A DNA stretch of 64,000 nt from positions 248,001 through 312,000 of the forward strand of contig NZ_QLIX01000001.1 in NCBI RefSeq assembly GCF_003258945.1, written 5' to 3'. Each line of letters opens with the position of its first letter. Within the stretch, counting starts at the first letter, position 1. This DNA is from Roseicella frigidaeris. GTDB taxonomy: Bacteria; Pseudomonadota; Alphaproteobacteria; Acetobacterales; Acetobacteraceae. Under the pieces are notes generated by a model. It was not told where the DNA came from. It searched no databases and was given only the letters and a program-made list of their open reading frames with translations. The translations under genes were made by a program, and so were the position numbers. This document shows, piece by piece, positions 41,201 through 49,175 of this stretch.

Positions 41201-41457
41201 TCCACCGTGCAGGCGAACCACTTCGCCTCCGGCGGGACGATCTTCTCCTCCCCCGTGATCAGGGCGACGTGGCGCTCGCCCTTGGCGGCGACCATGCGGT
41301 CGTAATTCTCGCGCGCCAGCAGGCGCAGCGGGAAGCCGATGATGCCGCTGCTGTGGGCCAGCAGGCGGGTGATGGCCAGATGCGTCTTGCCGGTGTTGGT
41401 GGGGCCCAACACGGCCTTGACCCGGGCATCGAACATGGGGGTGTGGGGGTCGGGCAT
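38275..41457 (-). CDS. Suv3-like superfamily 2 RNA helicase with disordered basic C-terminal tail
   Basis: 1060 residues. The helicase core (1-320) shows motif I LGPTNTGKTHLAI, motif II VDEIQ instead of DEAD, motif III-like TMFMGAETIRPL, and VI AAQIAGRAGRGMRDGTFG, all matching SUPV3L1/Suv3, the mitochondrial degradasome helicase whose ancestors are alphaproteobacterial. A Suv3 C-terminal domain follows. The last 240 residues are low complexity, rich in Arg, Pro, Gly and Glu, with GRPEGRPEGRPEG and repeated RREGQR, but the extreme end DPDSPFAVLARLKLQQS is conserved-looking. It likely unwinds RNA during decay or ribosome maturation. First of the helicase-hslR-fdxA group. Confidence 0.9.
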   Translation of the reverse strand: MPDPHTPMFDARVKAVLGPTNTGKTHLAITRLLAHSSGIIGFPLRLLARENYDRMVAAKGERHVALITGEEKIVPPEAKWFACTVEAMPLDRRVEFVAVDEIQLCADPDRGHVFTDRLLNARGMVETMFMGAETIRPLLQRLVPQAEIETRPRLSQLSHAGPAKLTRLPPRSAVVAFSAAEVYSIAEAIRRRRGGCAVVMGRLSPRTRNAQVALYQNREVDFLVATDAIGMGLNMDVDHVAFAALQKFDGHAARMLTAQEAAQIAGRAGRGMRDGTFGTTGDCPPLPEEIVEKIENHNFETLQTLAWRNAELDFSGIDALLGSLSAPPPLPGLARGHDADDFVTLSHLAREEEVRRLAQGRSRVRLLWEACQVPDFRKLADDTHVRLCGRIFRHLAEDGALPDEWVAGQIAQCGNTEGDLDTLMARLANIRVWSYIAARADWTRDAASVQAEARRAEDAVSDALHERLTARFVDRRAAHLIRSLDDTEEDVLSAVTRQGEVVVEGHPVGRIAGFLFHPEAEGATEEERKLVLRAARRALREEMPRRVAAVETAKDEVFALTPTHRVTWTSPGAEPAEIARLRPGAEPGKPQVEVLASEFLDGAQRERVRARLAKWVEGLVGKELAILATIETKAEAEGALRGPAYQLREHLGLVPGNTNASVGQELRQKLKAIGVRAGRFALFVPEALKPRAMALRAQLWAMSRNIDTPALPAPGLVALHLREPAEGEAAPSAEAPPPAGWPPGFAQAMGWLPAGSVLLRLDVAERIAAELGFLTRRAPAPPPPDLASRLGVKADTLAPALTALGFRLLEPPPLAENEYGPPMPLRVAQPRPQHHHPHRGPRHGQGARPEGRPEGRPEGRPEGPPRREGQRPPRREGQRDGPRDGARDGVREGPREERGPARPPRERQEARAGREGQPPRDRQEPRAWQDRPPRRDRDQRPPREARPAAMPEAPLPPPTSAAMIFYGPPIPPELRKGPGRLEVSRGGFGGKPFQNRDRGPGGPPRGPRPDRREEDRGPRGPRPDRGDRAEALPRGKPAEPAGPDPDSPFAVLARLKLQQS

Positions 41458-41460
41458 GCG

Positions 41461-41476
41461 GGCCCATGCATGGGCC
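41461..41476. promoter_or_regulatory. 16-bp perfect palindrome just upstream of the helicase gene
   Basis: GGCCCATGCATGGGCC ends four bases before the helicase ATG on the minus strand. Its position over the ribosome-binding region, where no Shine-Dalgarno is visible, fits an operator or a translation-blocking hairpin. No factor is recognised. Confidence 0.35.
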
Positions 41477-41713
41477 GGATGCGCGCGATTTGCAACCGTG
41501 AGGGGCGGGTGTCAGGAGGCGCCAGGGCAGGGCGCATAGGGCAGGGCGCGCAGGGGAGGCAGGGGTGCCGGGATCGCGGGGACCGTTTGGCAGGGCCGGT
41601 GGCGGCGGGGGCGCCAGGGATGGTGCGCGGGCGCTCGTGCCCCCGCCGGGCGCCGGAGGCCGCGCGGGCCGGCGGCCCCGGCCCGGCCGGCCTCCCCGGG
41701 CCGCCTGAGCCCG

Positions 41714-42868
41714 ATGTCGGTCCCCCTCCGCTTCGCCCTGCTCTTCGCCGCGCAATTCGCCGCGGTGGGCGTGCTGATGCCCTTCCTGCCGGCGGTGCTC
41801 GCCGCGCAGGGCCTGTCGCCGCAGCAGATCGCCCTGCTGCTGGCCGGCGCCTCGGCGGTGCGGCTGCTCGCCGCCCCGGCGGTCGGCCGCGGCGCCGACG
41901 GCGCCGGCGATGCCCGCGGCGTGCTGATGCTGGCCGCGTCGCTGACGAGCCTCGCCGTGACCGGCTTCGCCCTCGCCGAGGGCTTCGCGGCGCTGCTCCT
42001 GGTTGCGCTGCTCCATGCGCTGGTGAATGCGCCGGTCGTGCCGCTGACCGATGCGCTCTGCCTCGGCGCGGCGCGCGAGCGGGGCTTCGACTACGGGCGG
42101 GTGCGCTCGGCCGGCTCGCTCTCCTTCATCCTGGCGGCGGTGGCGGCCGGCCAGGCGGTCGGGCTGCTCGGCGTGACGAGCGTGATCTGGCTGGCCTCGG
42201 CCTGCCTGGCGCTCACCGTCCTCGCCGCGCGCGGCCTGCCGGCGTTGCGGGCCGGCCGGCGGGACGGCGGCGGCTTCCGCGCCCCCTTCGCCTCGGCGGG
42301 CTTCCGCCGGCTGCTGCCGGTCTCGGCCCTGATCCAGGGCAGCCATGCCCTCTATTACGGCTTCGGGACGCTGCACTGGCAGGCGGCCGGCCTCTCGCCC
42401 GGGACCATCGGCCTGCTCTGGGCGGAAGGCGTGGTGGCCGAGGTCGCGCTCTTCCTCTGGGGGCGGCCGCTGGTGGAGAGGCTGGGGCCCTCCGGCCTGG
42501 CGATGCTCGCGGCCGCGGCCGGGATGCTGCGCTGGAGCGTCACCGCCGAGACCACCTGGCTGCCGGCGCTCGCCGCCGTGCAGCTGCTGCACGCCGCGAC
42601 CTTCGGGGCGCAGCACCTGGCGGCGATGCGCGTGCTGGCCGGGCTGCCGCCGGCCCAGGCGGCGACGGCGCAGACCTTGCATGCCTCGCTCGGCGTCGGC
42701 CTTGCCTCGGGTCTGCTGACCTTCGCCTCGGGGCCGCTCTACGCGGCGCTGGGCGGCCAGGGATTCTGGGTGATGGCCGGACTCTGCGCCCTGGCGCTTC
42801 CCCTGGCCTGGCGACTTGCGCCCGCGACGCAGGGTGCGACGATGCGCAGGGTCCTGACGCGTCGATGA
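41714..42868 (+). CDS. MFS transporter, HcaT/MFS_1-like family
   Basis: 384 residues with about 12 hydrophobic helices. The start LRFALLFAAQFAAVGVLMPF followed by LPAVLAAQGLSPQQIALLLA is the HcaT/NupG-like first pair of helices; DYGRVRSAGSLSFILAAVAA is the family's conserved RxxGS region, and LAAMRVLAGLPPAQAATAQT near residue 310 matches the late family motif. Such proteins carry aromatic acids, nucleosides or sugars. It precedes the cyclopropane synthase gene by 76 bases on the same strand. The 256 bases upstream hold only GC-rich, repeat-like sequence apart from the palindrome near the helicase start. Confidence 0.88.
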   Translation: MSVPLRFALLFAAQFAAVGVLMPFLPAVLAAQGLSPQQIALLLAGASAVRLLAAPAVGRGADGAGDARGVLMLAASLTSLAVTGFALAEGFAALLLVALLHALVNAPVVPLTDALCLGAARERGFDYGRVRSAGSLSFILAAVAAGQAVGLLGVTSVIWLASACLALTVLAARGLPALRAGRRDGGGFRAPFASAGFRRLLPVSALIQGSHALYYGFGTLHWQAAGLSPGTIGLLWAEGVVAEVALFLWGRPLVERLGPSGLAMLAAAAGMLRWSVTAETTWLPALAAVQLLHAATFGAQHLAAMRVLAGLPPAQAATAQTLHASLGVGLASGLLTFASGPLYAALGGQGFWVMAGLCALALPLAWRLAPATQGATMRRVLTRR

Positions 42869-42944
42869 CCGCAACCTGCCTGTCCTCCCGGCGAGCCTGT
42901 GGTCCCGGGCGGGGCCGCAGCCCGCGGCGGGGGAGCCTCGGAGC

Positions 42945-44174
42945 ATGCTTCTCGATTTCATTCTGCGCCGCCTGATCCGGACCGGGCGCCTCACGGTCCA
43001 CGCGGCCGATGGAACGGTCCGGCATTACGGCCCGGACGCCGCCCCGGCCGCGGGCATGGCCCTGCGGAGCCCGGCGGCGGCGCGCCGGCTGGGGCGCAAT
43101 CCCGCCCTCGCGCTTGGCGAGCTCTACATGGAGGGCGCGCTCGAACCGGTCGACTGCAGCCTGTATGCCTTGCTCGAGCTGCTGGTGGCCAATGTCTGGT
43201 CCGAGGAAACCTCGACCCTCGAGCGGTTGCTCACCCAGTCGCGCACGCTGCACCGGCAATTGGCGCAGTTCAACCCGGCCCGGCGGGCGCGGCGCAACGT
43301 GGCCCATCACTACGACCTGGACGGGCGGCTGTTCAGCCTCTTCCTCGACCGCGACCGGCAATATTCCTGCGCCTATTGGCGGACCGGCGAGGAGACGCTG
43401 GAGGCGGCGCAGGCGGCGAAGAAGCGGCACATCGCCGCCAAGCTGAAGCTCGACCGGCCGGGGCTCGAGGTGCTCGACATCGGCTCGGGCTGGGGCGGCA
43501 TGGCGCTGACCCTGGCGCGGGACTGGGGCGCGCGGGTCACCGGCATCACCCTCTCCGAGGAGCAACTCGCCTATTCCCGGGCGCGGGCGGAGGCGGAGGG
43601 GCTGGCCGACCGGGTGCGCTTCGAGCTGATGGACTACCGCACCTGGCGCCGCCCGGTGGACCGGGTGGTCTCGGTCGGCATGTTCGAGCATGTCGGGCTG
43701 CCCGACTATCGCCGCTTCTTCCGGCAGGTGAGGGAGACGCTGACGCCGGACGGGGTGGCGCTGATCCACGCCATCGGCCGGTCGAGCGGCCCGGGCCTGA
43801 CCAATGCCTGGGTGCTGAAATACATCTTCCCCGGCTCCTACTGCCCGGCGCTGTCGGAGGTGCTGCCGGCGATCGAGCAATCCGGCCTCTGGGCGACCGA
43901 TATCGAGATCCTGCGGCTGCACTACGCCATCACGCTGCGGGAATGGCGGCGCCGCTTCGCCGCCAACCGCGACACCATCCAGGCCCTCTACGACGAGCGC
44001 TTCTGCCGCATGTGGGAGTTCTACCTGGCGCTCTGCGAGCTGGCCTTCCGCCGCAGCGACCACATGAACTGGCAGATCCAGCTGACCCGGGAGCGGGAGG
44101 CGCTGCCGCTCACCCGCGACTGGATGGTCGAGGCGGAACGGGCCAGGGAGAGGGCCGGCCCGGGGAGCGCCTGA
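42945..44174 (+). CDS. cfa: Cyclopropane-fatty-acyl-phospholipid synthase
   Basis: 409 residues. The N-terminal lipid-binding part (LGRNPALALGELYMEGALEP) is followed by VAHHYDLDGRLFSLFLDRDR with the active-site YCxxYW-type segment DRQYSCAYWRTGEETLEAAQ, the SAM loop EVLDIGSGWGGMALTLARDW, SVGMFEHVGLPDYRRFF with its catalytic Glu/His, and IFPGSYCPALSEVLPAIE. It methylenates unsaturated acyl chains of membrane phospholipids using SAM, commonly in stationary phase or acid stress. It belongs to the full-length class. A short GCGCCC/GGGCGC hairpin lies just after the stop. Confidence 0.95.
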   Translation: MLLDFILRRLIRTGRLTVHAADGTVRHYGPDAAPAAGMALRSPAAARRLGRNPALALGELYMEGALEPVDCSLYALLELLVANVWSEETSTLERLLTQSRTLHRQLAQFNPARRARRNVAHHYDLDGRLFSLFLDRDRQYSCAYWRTGEETLEAAQAAKKRHIAAKLKLDRPGLEVLDIGSGWGGMALTLARDWGARVTGITLSEEQLAYSRARAEAEGLADRVRFELMDYRTWRRPVDRVVSVGMFEHVGLPDYRRFFRQVRETLTPDGVALIHAIGRSSGPGLTNAWVLKYIFPGSYCPALSEVLPAIEQSGLWATDIEILRLHYAITLREWRRRFAANRDTIQALYDERFCRMWEFYLALCELAFRRSDHMNWQIQLTREREALPLTRDWMVEAERARERAGPGSA

Positions 44175-44299
44175 GCGCCCGCGACAGGGCGCCGGGTGGG
44201 TGAAGCGGTTTCTGGATTAGTGTCGAAATCGATCCGGAATGGCCCTCACGGGCGGCGATCGGCACCGCGAGGGCCGGCGCCTCGTCCGGATGATCCAAA

Positions 44300-44420
44300 T
44301 TATCGTTTCTGATTACGAAAAATTCCTGTTAAGGGTTTGTTTGCAACAACGTTGTCGCGAGGAAATGGCCGTTTCACCCGCTATGGGCCTTTTTTGTTCC
44401 GTACTCGGAACAAAATCCGG
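44300..44420 (+). promoter_or_regulatory. AT-rich regulatory block upstream of the RTX/FG-GAP gene
   Basis: Within the 405-base gap 44175-44579, about 120 bases are unusually AT-rich for this genome (TTATCGTTTCTGATTACGAA and following, then CTTTTTTGTTCC). It holds ACAACGTTGT, a 10-bp palindrome (44346-44355), and a 10-bp perfect inverted repeat described separately. It is 160-280 bases before the start codon, the likely place for promoter and operators. No -35/-10 pair is convincing enough to name. The rest of the gap shows GC-rich spacer. Confidence 0.45.
44392..44415. promoter_or_regulatory. 10-bp perfect inverted repeat, operator-like
   Basis: TTTTGTTCCG and CGGAACAAAA flank TACT. The AT-rich outer arms and lack of a trailing T-run in either direction argue for a dimeric repressor or activator site over a terminator. 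Confidence 0.45.
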
Positions 44421-44579
44421 AGCGCCAGGGATCTGGCTGCGGGGGCCAGGACCCCCGGCGATGCCGCCCTGACGACGCCCAGGACCCGCCGCGTCCCGCC
44501 CCCCAATCCCCCCTGACCGCCGGACCGGCCCGGTTCCGGCCCCCATCCGCCATCACCGCATCCAAGAGAGGACCAGCCC

Positions 44580-47288
44580 ATGTCTCCACAGCCCCTCGGC
44601 ACCTCGGGCGACGACACCGCCGCCTTCAACGCCGCCAATGCCGGCATCCGCTACGAGGCGGAGGACGGCAACGACCGCGTCACCGGCTCGCGCTACGCCG
44701 ACAGCATCGATGGCGGGACCGGCTACGACGCCATCGATGGCGGCGCCGGGGATGACACCATCCGCGGCGGCGAGGGCGTCGATCGCGTGAAGGGCGGGAC
44801 CGGCAACGACACCTTCCTGTTCCTCGCCGGCGACCTCGTCGCCAATCCGGGCGCCGTCGCCACGCCGCTCGGCAATGTGGACTGCATCATCGACTTCGCC
44901 GGAGCCGGCAGCGTCTCCGGCGGCGAGCAGGACACGATCCTGCTGAGCGGCTTCTCCACCGGCGCCAGGCTGGTGTTCGACCACTATGCCGCGGACCGCG
45001 TGCCGACGAACGGGACCTACAGCCTGGTCGAGAACCAGGCGATGCAATACTACCGCGTGGTGGACCCGCTCGCCCCGGCCAACGACGGCTGGCTCCTGGT
45101 GAAGATGCAGGACGGCGTCAACCATCTCGGCGCCGGCGATTACGCCTTCACCGATCCGGTCTACCAGGCGCCCACCAATATCGCGCTCGCCGCCGGCAGC
45201 GTGGCCGAGAATGCCGCCGGCGCGGTCATCGGCGCCCTGACGGTGACCGACCCGGATGTCGGCGACCACATCACCTTCGCCGTCTCCGACAACCGCTTCG
45301 AGGTGGTGGCGGGGGCGCTGAAGCTGAAGGACGGCCTCTCGCTCGACTACGAGGCCACGCCCTCGGTCGCCCTCGACATCACCGCGACCGATGCGGGCGG
45401 GCTGTCGTTGACGCGATCCTTCACCATCGCCGTGGCCAATGTCCAGGAGCCGGTCGTCGCGACGGGCGAGCACTACGCCACCAACGAGGACAAGGCGCTG
45501 ACGGTGGCGGCGGGGGCCGGTCTGCTGGCCAATGACAGCGCCGGCGACGGGCCGGTGCACCTGGCCGCCGGGACCTATGCCACGGCCGCCGGGGGCAGCA
45601 TCGCCATCCAGGCGAACGGGGCCTTCGTCTACACGCCGAAGGCCAATTTCCACGGCGCGGACAGCGTCACCTACACCGTCCTCGACCCCGATGGCGACGG
45701 CGCCCAGGCCACCGCCAGCTTCACGGTCGCCGCGGTGCAGGACCCGGTGGCGCGCATCTCGCTCAGCACCGTGGCGAGCGGCACCGGCGGCTTCAAGATC
45801 CTCGGCGAGGCGGATGCCGACAATGCCGGGCGCGCCGTCTCGGCGGCCGGCGACGTGAACGGCGACGGCTATGCCGACGTCATCATCGGCGCGCCCTACA
45901 ACGACAGCGACGGCACCACCGACAACGGCGCCGCCTATGTGGTCTACGGCAAGGCGGTCGGCGCCACGGTGGACCTCGACGACATCGCCGCCGACCCCTC
46001 GATCGGCTTCAAGATCCTCGGCGAGGCAAACACCGATATCGCCGGCTACGCCGTCGCCGGCGGCGGGGACGTGAACCATGACGGCTATGCCGACCTGATC
46101 ATCGGTTCGCATCTGAACGACAGCGACGGCACCTCCGGCAATGGCGGCGTCTATGTGGTCTTCGGCGGCCCGACCCACGGGACGGTGAACCTCGACAGCA
46201 TCGCCACCGGCACCTCCAGCCTCGGCTTCAAGATCCTCGGCGAGAAGTACCTGGACTATGCCGGCCGCTCGGTGGCGAATGCCGGGGACGTGAACGGCGA
46301 CGGCAAGGCCGATATCGTCCTCGGCGCCTACAAGAACGACAGCGACGGCAGCACCGACAACGGCGCCGCCTATGTGGTGTTCGGCAAGGCCACCGGCAGC
46401 ACGGTCGATCTCGACGACGTGGCGACCGGCACCTCCAGCCTCGGCTTCAAGATCCTCGGCGAGTCGAACAACGACTGGGCCGGCCTCGCGGTGGGCGGCG
46501 CGGGCGACGTGAACGGCGACGGCAAGGCCGACGTCGTCATCGGCGCCCACTACAACGACGGCAACGGCAAGACCGACAACGGCGCCGCCTATGTGGTGTT
46601 CGGCAAGGCCACCAGCGCCACGGTCGATCTCGACGACGTGGCGACCGGCACCTCCAGCCTCGGCTTCAAGATCATCGGCGAGCTGGCCGAGGATCATGCC
46701 GGGCTTTCGGTGGCCATCGCGGGCGACGTGAACGGCGACGGCCTCGCCGACCTCATCGTCGGCGCGCCCAGCCATGACGGCAACGGCAAGACCGACAGTG
46801 GCAGCGTCTATGTGGTGTTCGGCAAGGCGGGGGGCGCCGCGGTGAAGCTCGCCGACATCGCCGCCGGCAACTCCGCGCTCGGCTTCAAGATCATCGGCGA
46901 GAAGAGCAACGACGCCGCCGGCAACTCCGTCTCGGCGGCCGGGGACCTGAATGGCGACGGCCTGGCCGATATCCTCATCGGCGCGCCGCAGAACACCACC
47001 AACGGCCATGCCCAGAGCGGCGCCGCCTATGTGGTGTTCGGCAAGGCGGATGGCGCCGCGGTGAAGCTCGCCGACCTCGCCAACGGCACCTCCGCCCTCG
47101 GCTTCAAGCTCCTCGGCGAGGCGACCGAGGACTATGCCGGCGACACCACCGCCGTCTCGGCGGCCGGCGACGTGAACAAGGACGGCTATGCCGACCTGAT
47201 CGTCGGCGCCGCCTACAACGACAGCGACGGCAGCACCGACAACGGCGCCGCCTATATCATCTATGGCCGGGCCGACTGGCTGATCTGA
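44580..47288 (+). CDS. Large RTX / cadherin-like / seven-bladed FG-GAP repeat protein
   Basis: 902 residues, no Sec signal; AGGA eight bases before the ATG. Residues 30-80 hold RTX nonapeptide-like calcium motifs (GGTGYDAIDGGAGDDTI, then GGTGNDTF). Residues 195-285 are cadherin-like (NIALAAGSVAENAAGAVIGA) and 290-390 a VCBS/Big-type module (DSVTYTVLDPDGDGAQATAS). From residue 403, seven repeats of about 73 residues each start GFKILGE or a variant and carry a calcium loop of DVNGDGYAD type, enough for one beta-propeller of integrin-alpha style. It ends at the last blade. Likely secreted by a type I system and adhesive; the RTX block is N-terminal, whereas it is usually C-terminal. Blades 4 and 5 are nearly identical in DNA. 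Confidence 0.88.
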   Translation: MSPQPLGTSGDDTAAFNAANAGIRYEAEDGNDRVTGSRYADSIDGGTGYDAIDGGAGDDTIRGGEGVDRVKGGTGNDTFLFLAGDLVANPGAVATPLGNVDCIIDFAGAGSVSGGEQDTILLSGFSTGARLVFDHYAADRVPTNGTYSLVENQAMQYYRVVDPLAPANDGWLLVKMQDGVNHLGAGDYAFTDPVYQAPTNIALAAGSVAENAAGAVIGALTVTDPDVGDHITFAVSDNRFEVVAGALKLKDGLSLDYEATPSVALDITATDAGGLSLTRSFTIAVANVQEPVVATGEHYATNEDKALTVAAGAGLLANDSAGDGPVHLAAGTYATAAGGSIAIQANGAFVYTPKANFHGADSVTYTVLDPDGDGAQATASFTVAAVQDPVARISLSTVASGTGGFKILGEADADNAGRAVSAAGDVNGDGYADVIIGAPYNDSDGTTDNGAAYVVYGKAVGATVDLDDIAADPSIGFKILGEANTDIAGYAVAGGGDVNHDGYADLIIGSHLNDSDGTSGNGGVYVVFGGPTHGTVNLDSIATGTSSLGFKILGEKYLDYAGRSVANAGDVNGDGKADIVLGAYKNDSDGSTDNGAAYVVFGKATGSTVDLDDVATGTSSLGFKILGESNNDWAGLAVGGAGDVNGDGKADVVIGAHYNDGNGKTDNGAAYVVFGKATSATVDLDDVATGTSSLGFKIIGELAEDHAGLSVAIAGDVNGDGLADLIVGAPSHDGNGKTDSGSVYVVFGKAGGAAVKLADIAAGNSALGFKIIGEKSNDAAGNSVSAAGDLNGDGLADILIGAPQNTTNGHAQSGAAYVVFGKADGAAVKLADLANGTSALGFKLLGEATEDYAGDTTAVSAAGDVNKDGYADLIVGAAYNDSDGSTDNGAAYIIYGRADWLI

Positions 47289-47298
47289 GCGGCCGGGG

Positions 47299-47321
47299 GG
47301 GAGGGGCGGCCTGCCCCTCCC
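47299..47321 (+). terminator. GC hairpin after the RTX/FG-GAP gene
   Basis: GGGAGGGGC and GCCCCTCCC, a perfect 9-bp stem with 5-base loop, begins 10 bases after the stop codon. There is no T-run. The following 47322-47535 is GC-rich with no recognisable gene. Confidence 0.5.
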
Positions 47322-47535
47322 GTGCCGGGGCGGGGCGGGGCCGCATCCGCCCCGGTTCGCGCCGGGGGGCTGCGGCCTGGCGCATGGCCGCGATGCCGTG
47401 CGGCCGGGGCCGGCAAGGGTCCTGGGGCCTCGGGGCCGGCCGCATCCATGATGTGGCCATCCATCCGGCGGAGACCCGGGGCGGGGGTGGCGTGGCGCCG
47501 CCGTCACGGCGGGGTGCGTCGCGCGTCCGTCCCCG

Positions 47536-47563
47536 TTATCCACAGCTATCCCCACGATCCACA
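47536..47563 (+). promoter_or_regulatory. DnaA box cluster upstream of dnaB
   Basis: TTATCCACA (47536-47544) is a perfect DnaA-box consensus. It is followed by CTATCCCCA and CGATCCACA (47555-47563), two degenerate boxes on the same strand at roughly 10-base spacing. The cluster ends 27 bases before the dnaB ATG, so DnaA could control dnaB transcription. I see no AT-rich unwinding element, so an origin is unlikely. Confidence 0.6.
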
Positions 47564-47590
47564 GGGGGCGTCCCGCGCTAGAGTCGCCGC

Positions 47591-49108
47591 ATGAACACCC
47601 TCGAACAGCCGTCCTTCATGCCCACCGGCGGGCTGCTCGGCCTCTCGCAGCGCATCCCCCCCTCCAACCTGCAGGCCGAGCAGGCGCTGCTCGGGGCGCT
47701 GCTGGCGAACAACAAGGCCTATGAGCGGGTCTCGGAGTTCCTGGCGCCGGAACATTTCGCCGATCCGGTGCATGGCCGCATCTTCCGCGCCATCCAGCGC
47801 CGGATCGAGGCCGGGCAGCTCGCCGATGTCGTGACCCTGCGGCCGGAATTCGAGCATTCCGGCCTGCTCGACGAGGTTGGCGGCCCGGCCTATCTGGCGC
47901 AGCTCCTCTCCGCCATGGTCGGCATCATCAATGCCGGCGAATACGGCCGCATCGTGCATGACTGCTGGCTGCGCCGGCAGCTCGTGGATGTGGGCGAGGA
48001 GGTGGTGAACCGCGCCTTCGGGGCGGAGGCCGAGCTTTCCGCCAAGGAGCAGCTCGAGGCCGCCGAGCAGCGGCTCTTCGACCTGGCGAAGGATGGCGGC
48101 TCGGATGGCGGCTTCGTCACCTTCGAGCGGGCGCTGACCGATGCGGTGCTGCTGGCCGAGAAGGCCTTCTCCACCCCCGGCGGCGTCTCCGGCCTGCCGA
48201 GCGGGCTGCGCGACCTCGATGCCAAGACCGGCGGGCTGCACGGCTCCGACCTGCTGATCATCGCCGGCCGCCCGGCCATGGGCAAGACGGCGCTCGCCAC
48301 CAAGATCGCCTTCGGCGCCGCCCAGGCGCTGGTGCGGGAGGCGATGGAGAAGGGGGAGGGCGTGCAGCCGCGCGGCACGGTCGCCGTCTTCTCCCTCGAG
48401 ATGAGCGCCGACCAGCTCGCCACCCGCCTGCTGTCGGAGAGCGCGCGGATCTCGGGCGACCGCATCCGCCGCGGCGACATCTCGCAGCGCGACTTCGACC
48501 GCTTCGTCGAGGTCAGCCGCGAGCTCGCCACCCTGCCGCTGGTGATCGACGACACGCCGGCCATCACCATCTCGGCGCTGCGCACCCGCTGCCGGCGCCT
48601 CAAGCGCACCCGCGGGCTGGAGCTGGTGGTGGTGGACTACCTGCAGCTCATGCGCCCCGCGGCGGGGACCCGGCCCGAGAGCCGGGTGCTGGAGATCTCC
48701 ATGATCACCCAGGGGCTGAAGGCCATCGCCAAGGAGCTCTCGGTGCCGGTCATCGCCCTCTCCCAGCTCTCCCGGCAGGTGGAGCAGCGCGAGGACAAGC
48801 GGCCGCAGCTTTCCGACCTGCGCGAATCCGGCTCCATCGAGCAGGACGCCGACATGGTGATGTTCGTCTACCGCGACGAGTACTACCTGTCGCAGCGCGC
48901 GCCGAAGGAACTCACCTACGACAACGCCGCCAAATACGAGGAGGCGCTGACCAAGTGGCAGGCCGACATGGAGGGTGCGCACAACAAGGCGGAGCTGATC
49001 ATCGCCAAGCAGCGGCACGGCCCGACCGGCACGGTGAAGCTGTTCTTCGAGAGCGAGTTCACCCGCTTCGGCGATCTCGACCAGGTGCATGGGCCGGAAA
49101 CGCATTAA
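47591..49108 (+). CDS. dnaB: Replicative DNA helicase DnaB
   Basis: 505 residues. The N-terminal collar domain (PPSNLQAEQALLGALLANNK) is followed by the RecA-like motor: Walker A LLIIAGRPAMGKTALATKIA, TVAVFSLEMSADQLATRLLS with the H1a Glu, ELVVVDYLQLMRPAAGTRPE (Walker B) and VPVIALSQLSRQVEQREDKR with the arginine finger in RESGSIEQDADMVMFVYRDE and following. It unwinds DNA at replication forks as a hexamer. No intein is present. It is followed by convergent and then by alr, the normal alphaproteobacterial order. Confidence 0.97.
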   Translation: MNTLEQPSFMPTGGLLGLSQRIPPSNLQAEQALLGALLANNKAYERVSEFLAPEHFADPVHGRIFRAIQRRIEAGQLADVVTLRPEFEHSGLLDEVGGPAYLAQLLSAMVGIINAGEYGRIVHDCWLRRQLVDVGEEVVNRAFGAEAELSAKEQLEAAEQRLFDLAKDGGSDGGFVTFERALTDAVLLAEKAFSTPGGVSGLPSGLRDLDAKTGGLHGSDLLIIAGRPAMGKTALATKIAFGAAQALVREAMEKGEGVQPRGTVAVFSLEMSADQLATRLLSESARISGDRIRRGDISQRDFDRFVEVSRELATLPLVIDDTPAITISALRTRCRRLKRTRGLELVVVDYLQLMRPAAGTRPESRVLEISMITQGLKAIAKELSVPVIALSQLSRQVEQREDKRPQLSDLRESGSIEQDADMVMFVYRDEYYLSQRAPKELTYDNAAKYEEALTKWQADMEGAHNKAELIIAKQRHGPTGTVKLFFESEFTRFGDLDQVHGPETH

Positions 49109-49130
49109 GGCAGGCGCATTGAGGCCACCC

Positions 49131-49150
49131 ACGGGGCCTGCCGGCCCCGT
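49131..49150. terminator. Hairpin between dnaB and the convergent phasin-like gene
   Basis: ACGGGGCC and GGCCCCGT pair perfectly over 8 bp around TGCC, 22 bases after the dnaB stop and 25 bases after the stop of the minus-strand gene. Its place suggests a bidirectional transcript end; it has no T-run. Confidence 0.45.
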
Positions 49151-49175
49151 GCCGCGCGGCCGGGGCCGGATGGCG

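Noticed and set aside
37876-42975. Long open frame of about 1700 codons on the plus strand opposite the helicase
   Set aside because: It is antisense to fdxA, hslR and the Suv3-like helicase and its translation is Arg/Ala/Gly-rich with no motif. In GC-rich DNA the frame opposite a real gene is often open.
44392-44415. Inverted repeat as a terminator of cfa
   Set aside because: It is over 200 bases after the cfa stop, and the Ts are in the stem, not after it; operator seems better.
44553-47555. 1000-codon frame antisense to the RTX/FG-GAP gene with internal repeats
   Set aside because: Its periodicity only mirrors the blade repeats; it has no ribosome-binding site, and the FG-GAP frame has conserved calcium loops.
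47536-47563. Replication origin
   Set aside because: Only one perfect DnaA box, no AT-rich unwinding region and no dnaA/dnaN or hemE neighbour; a dnaB control site is more likely.
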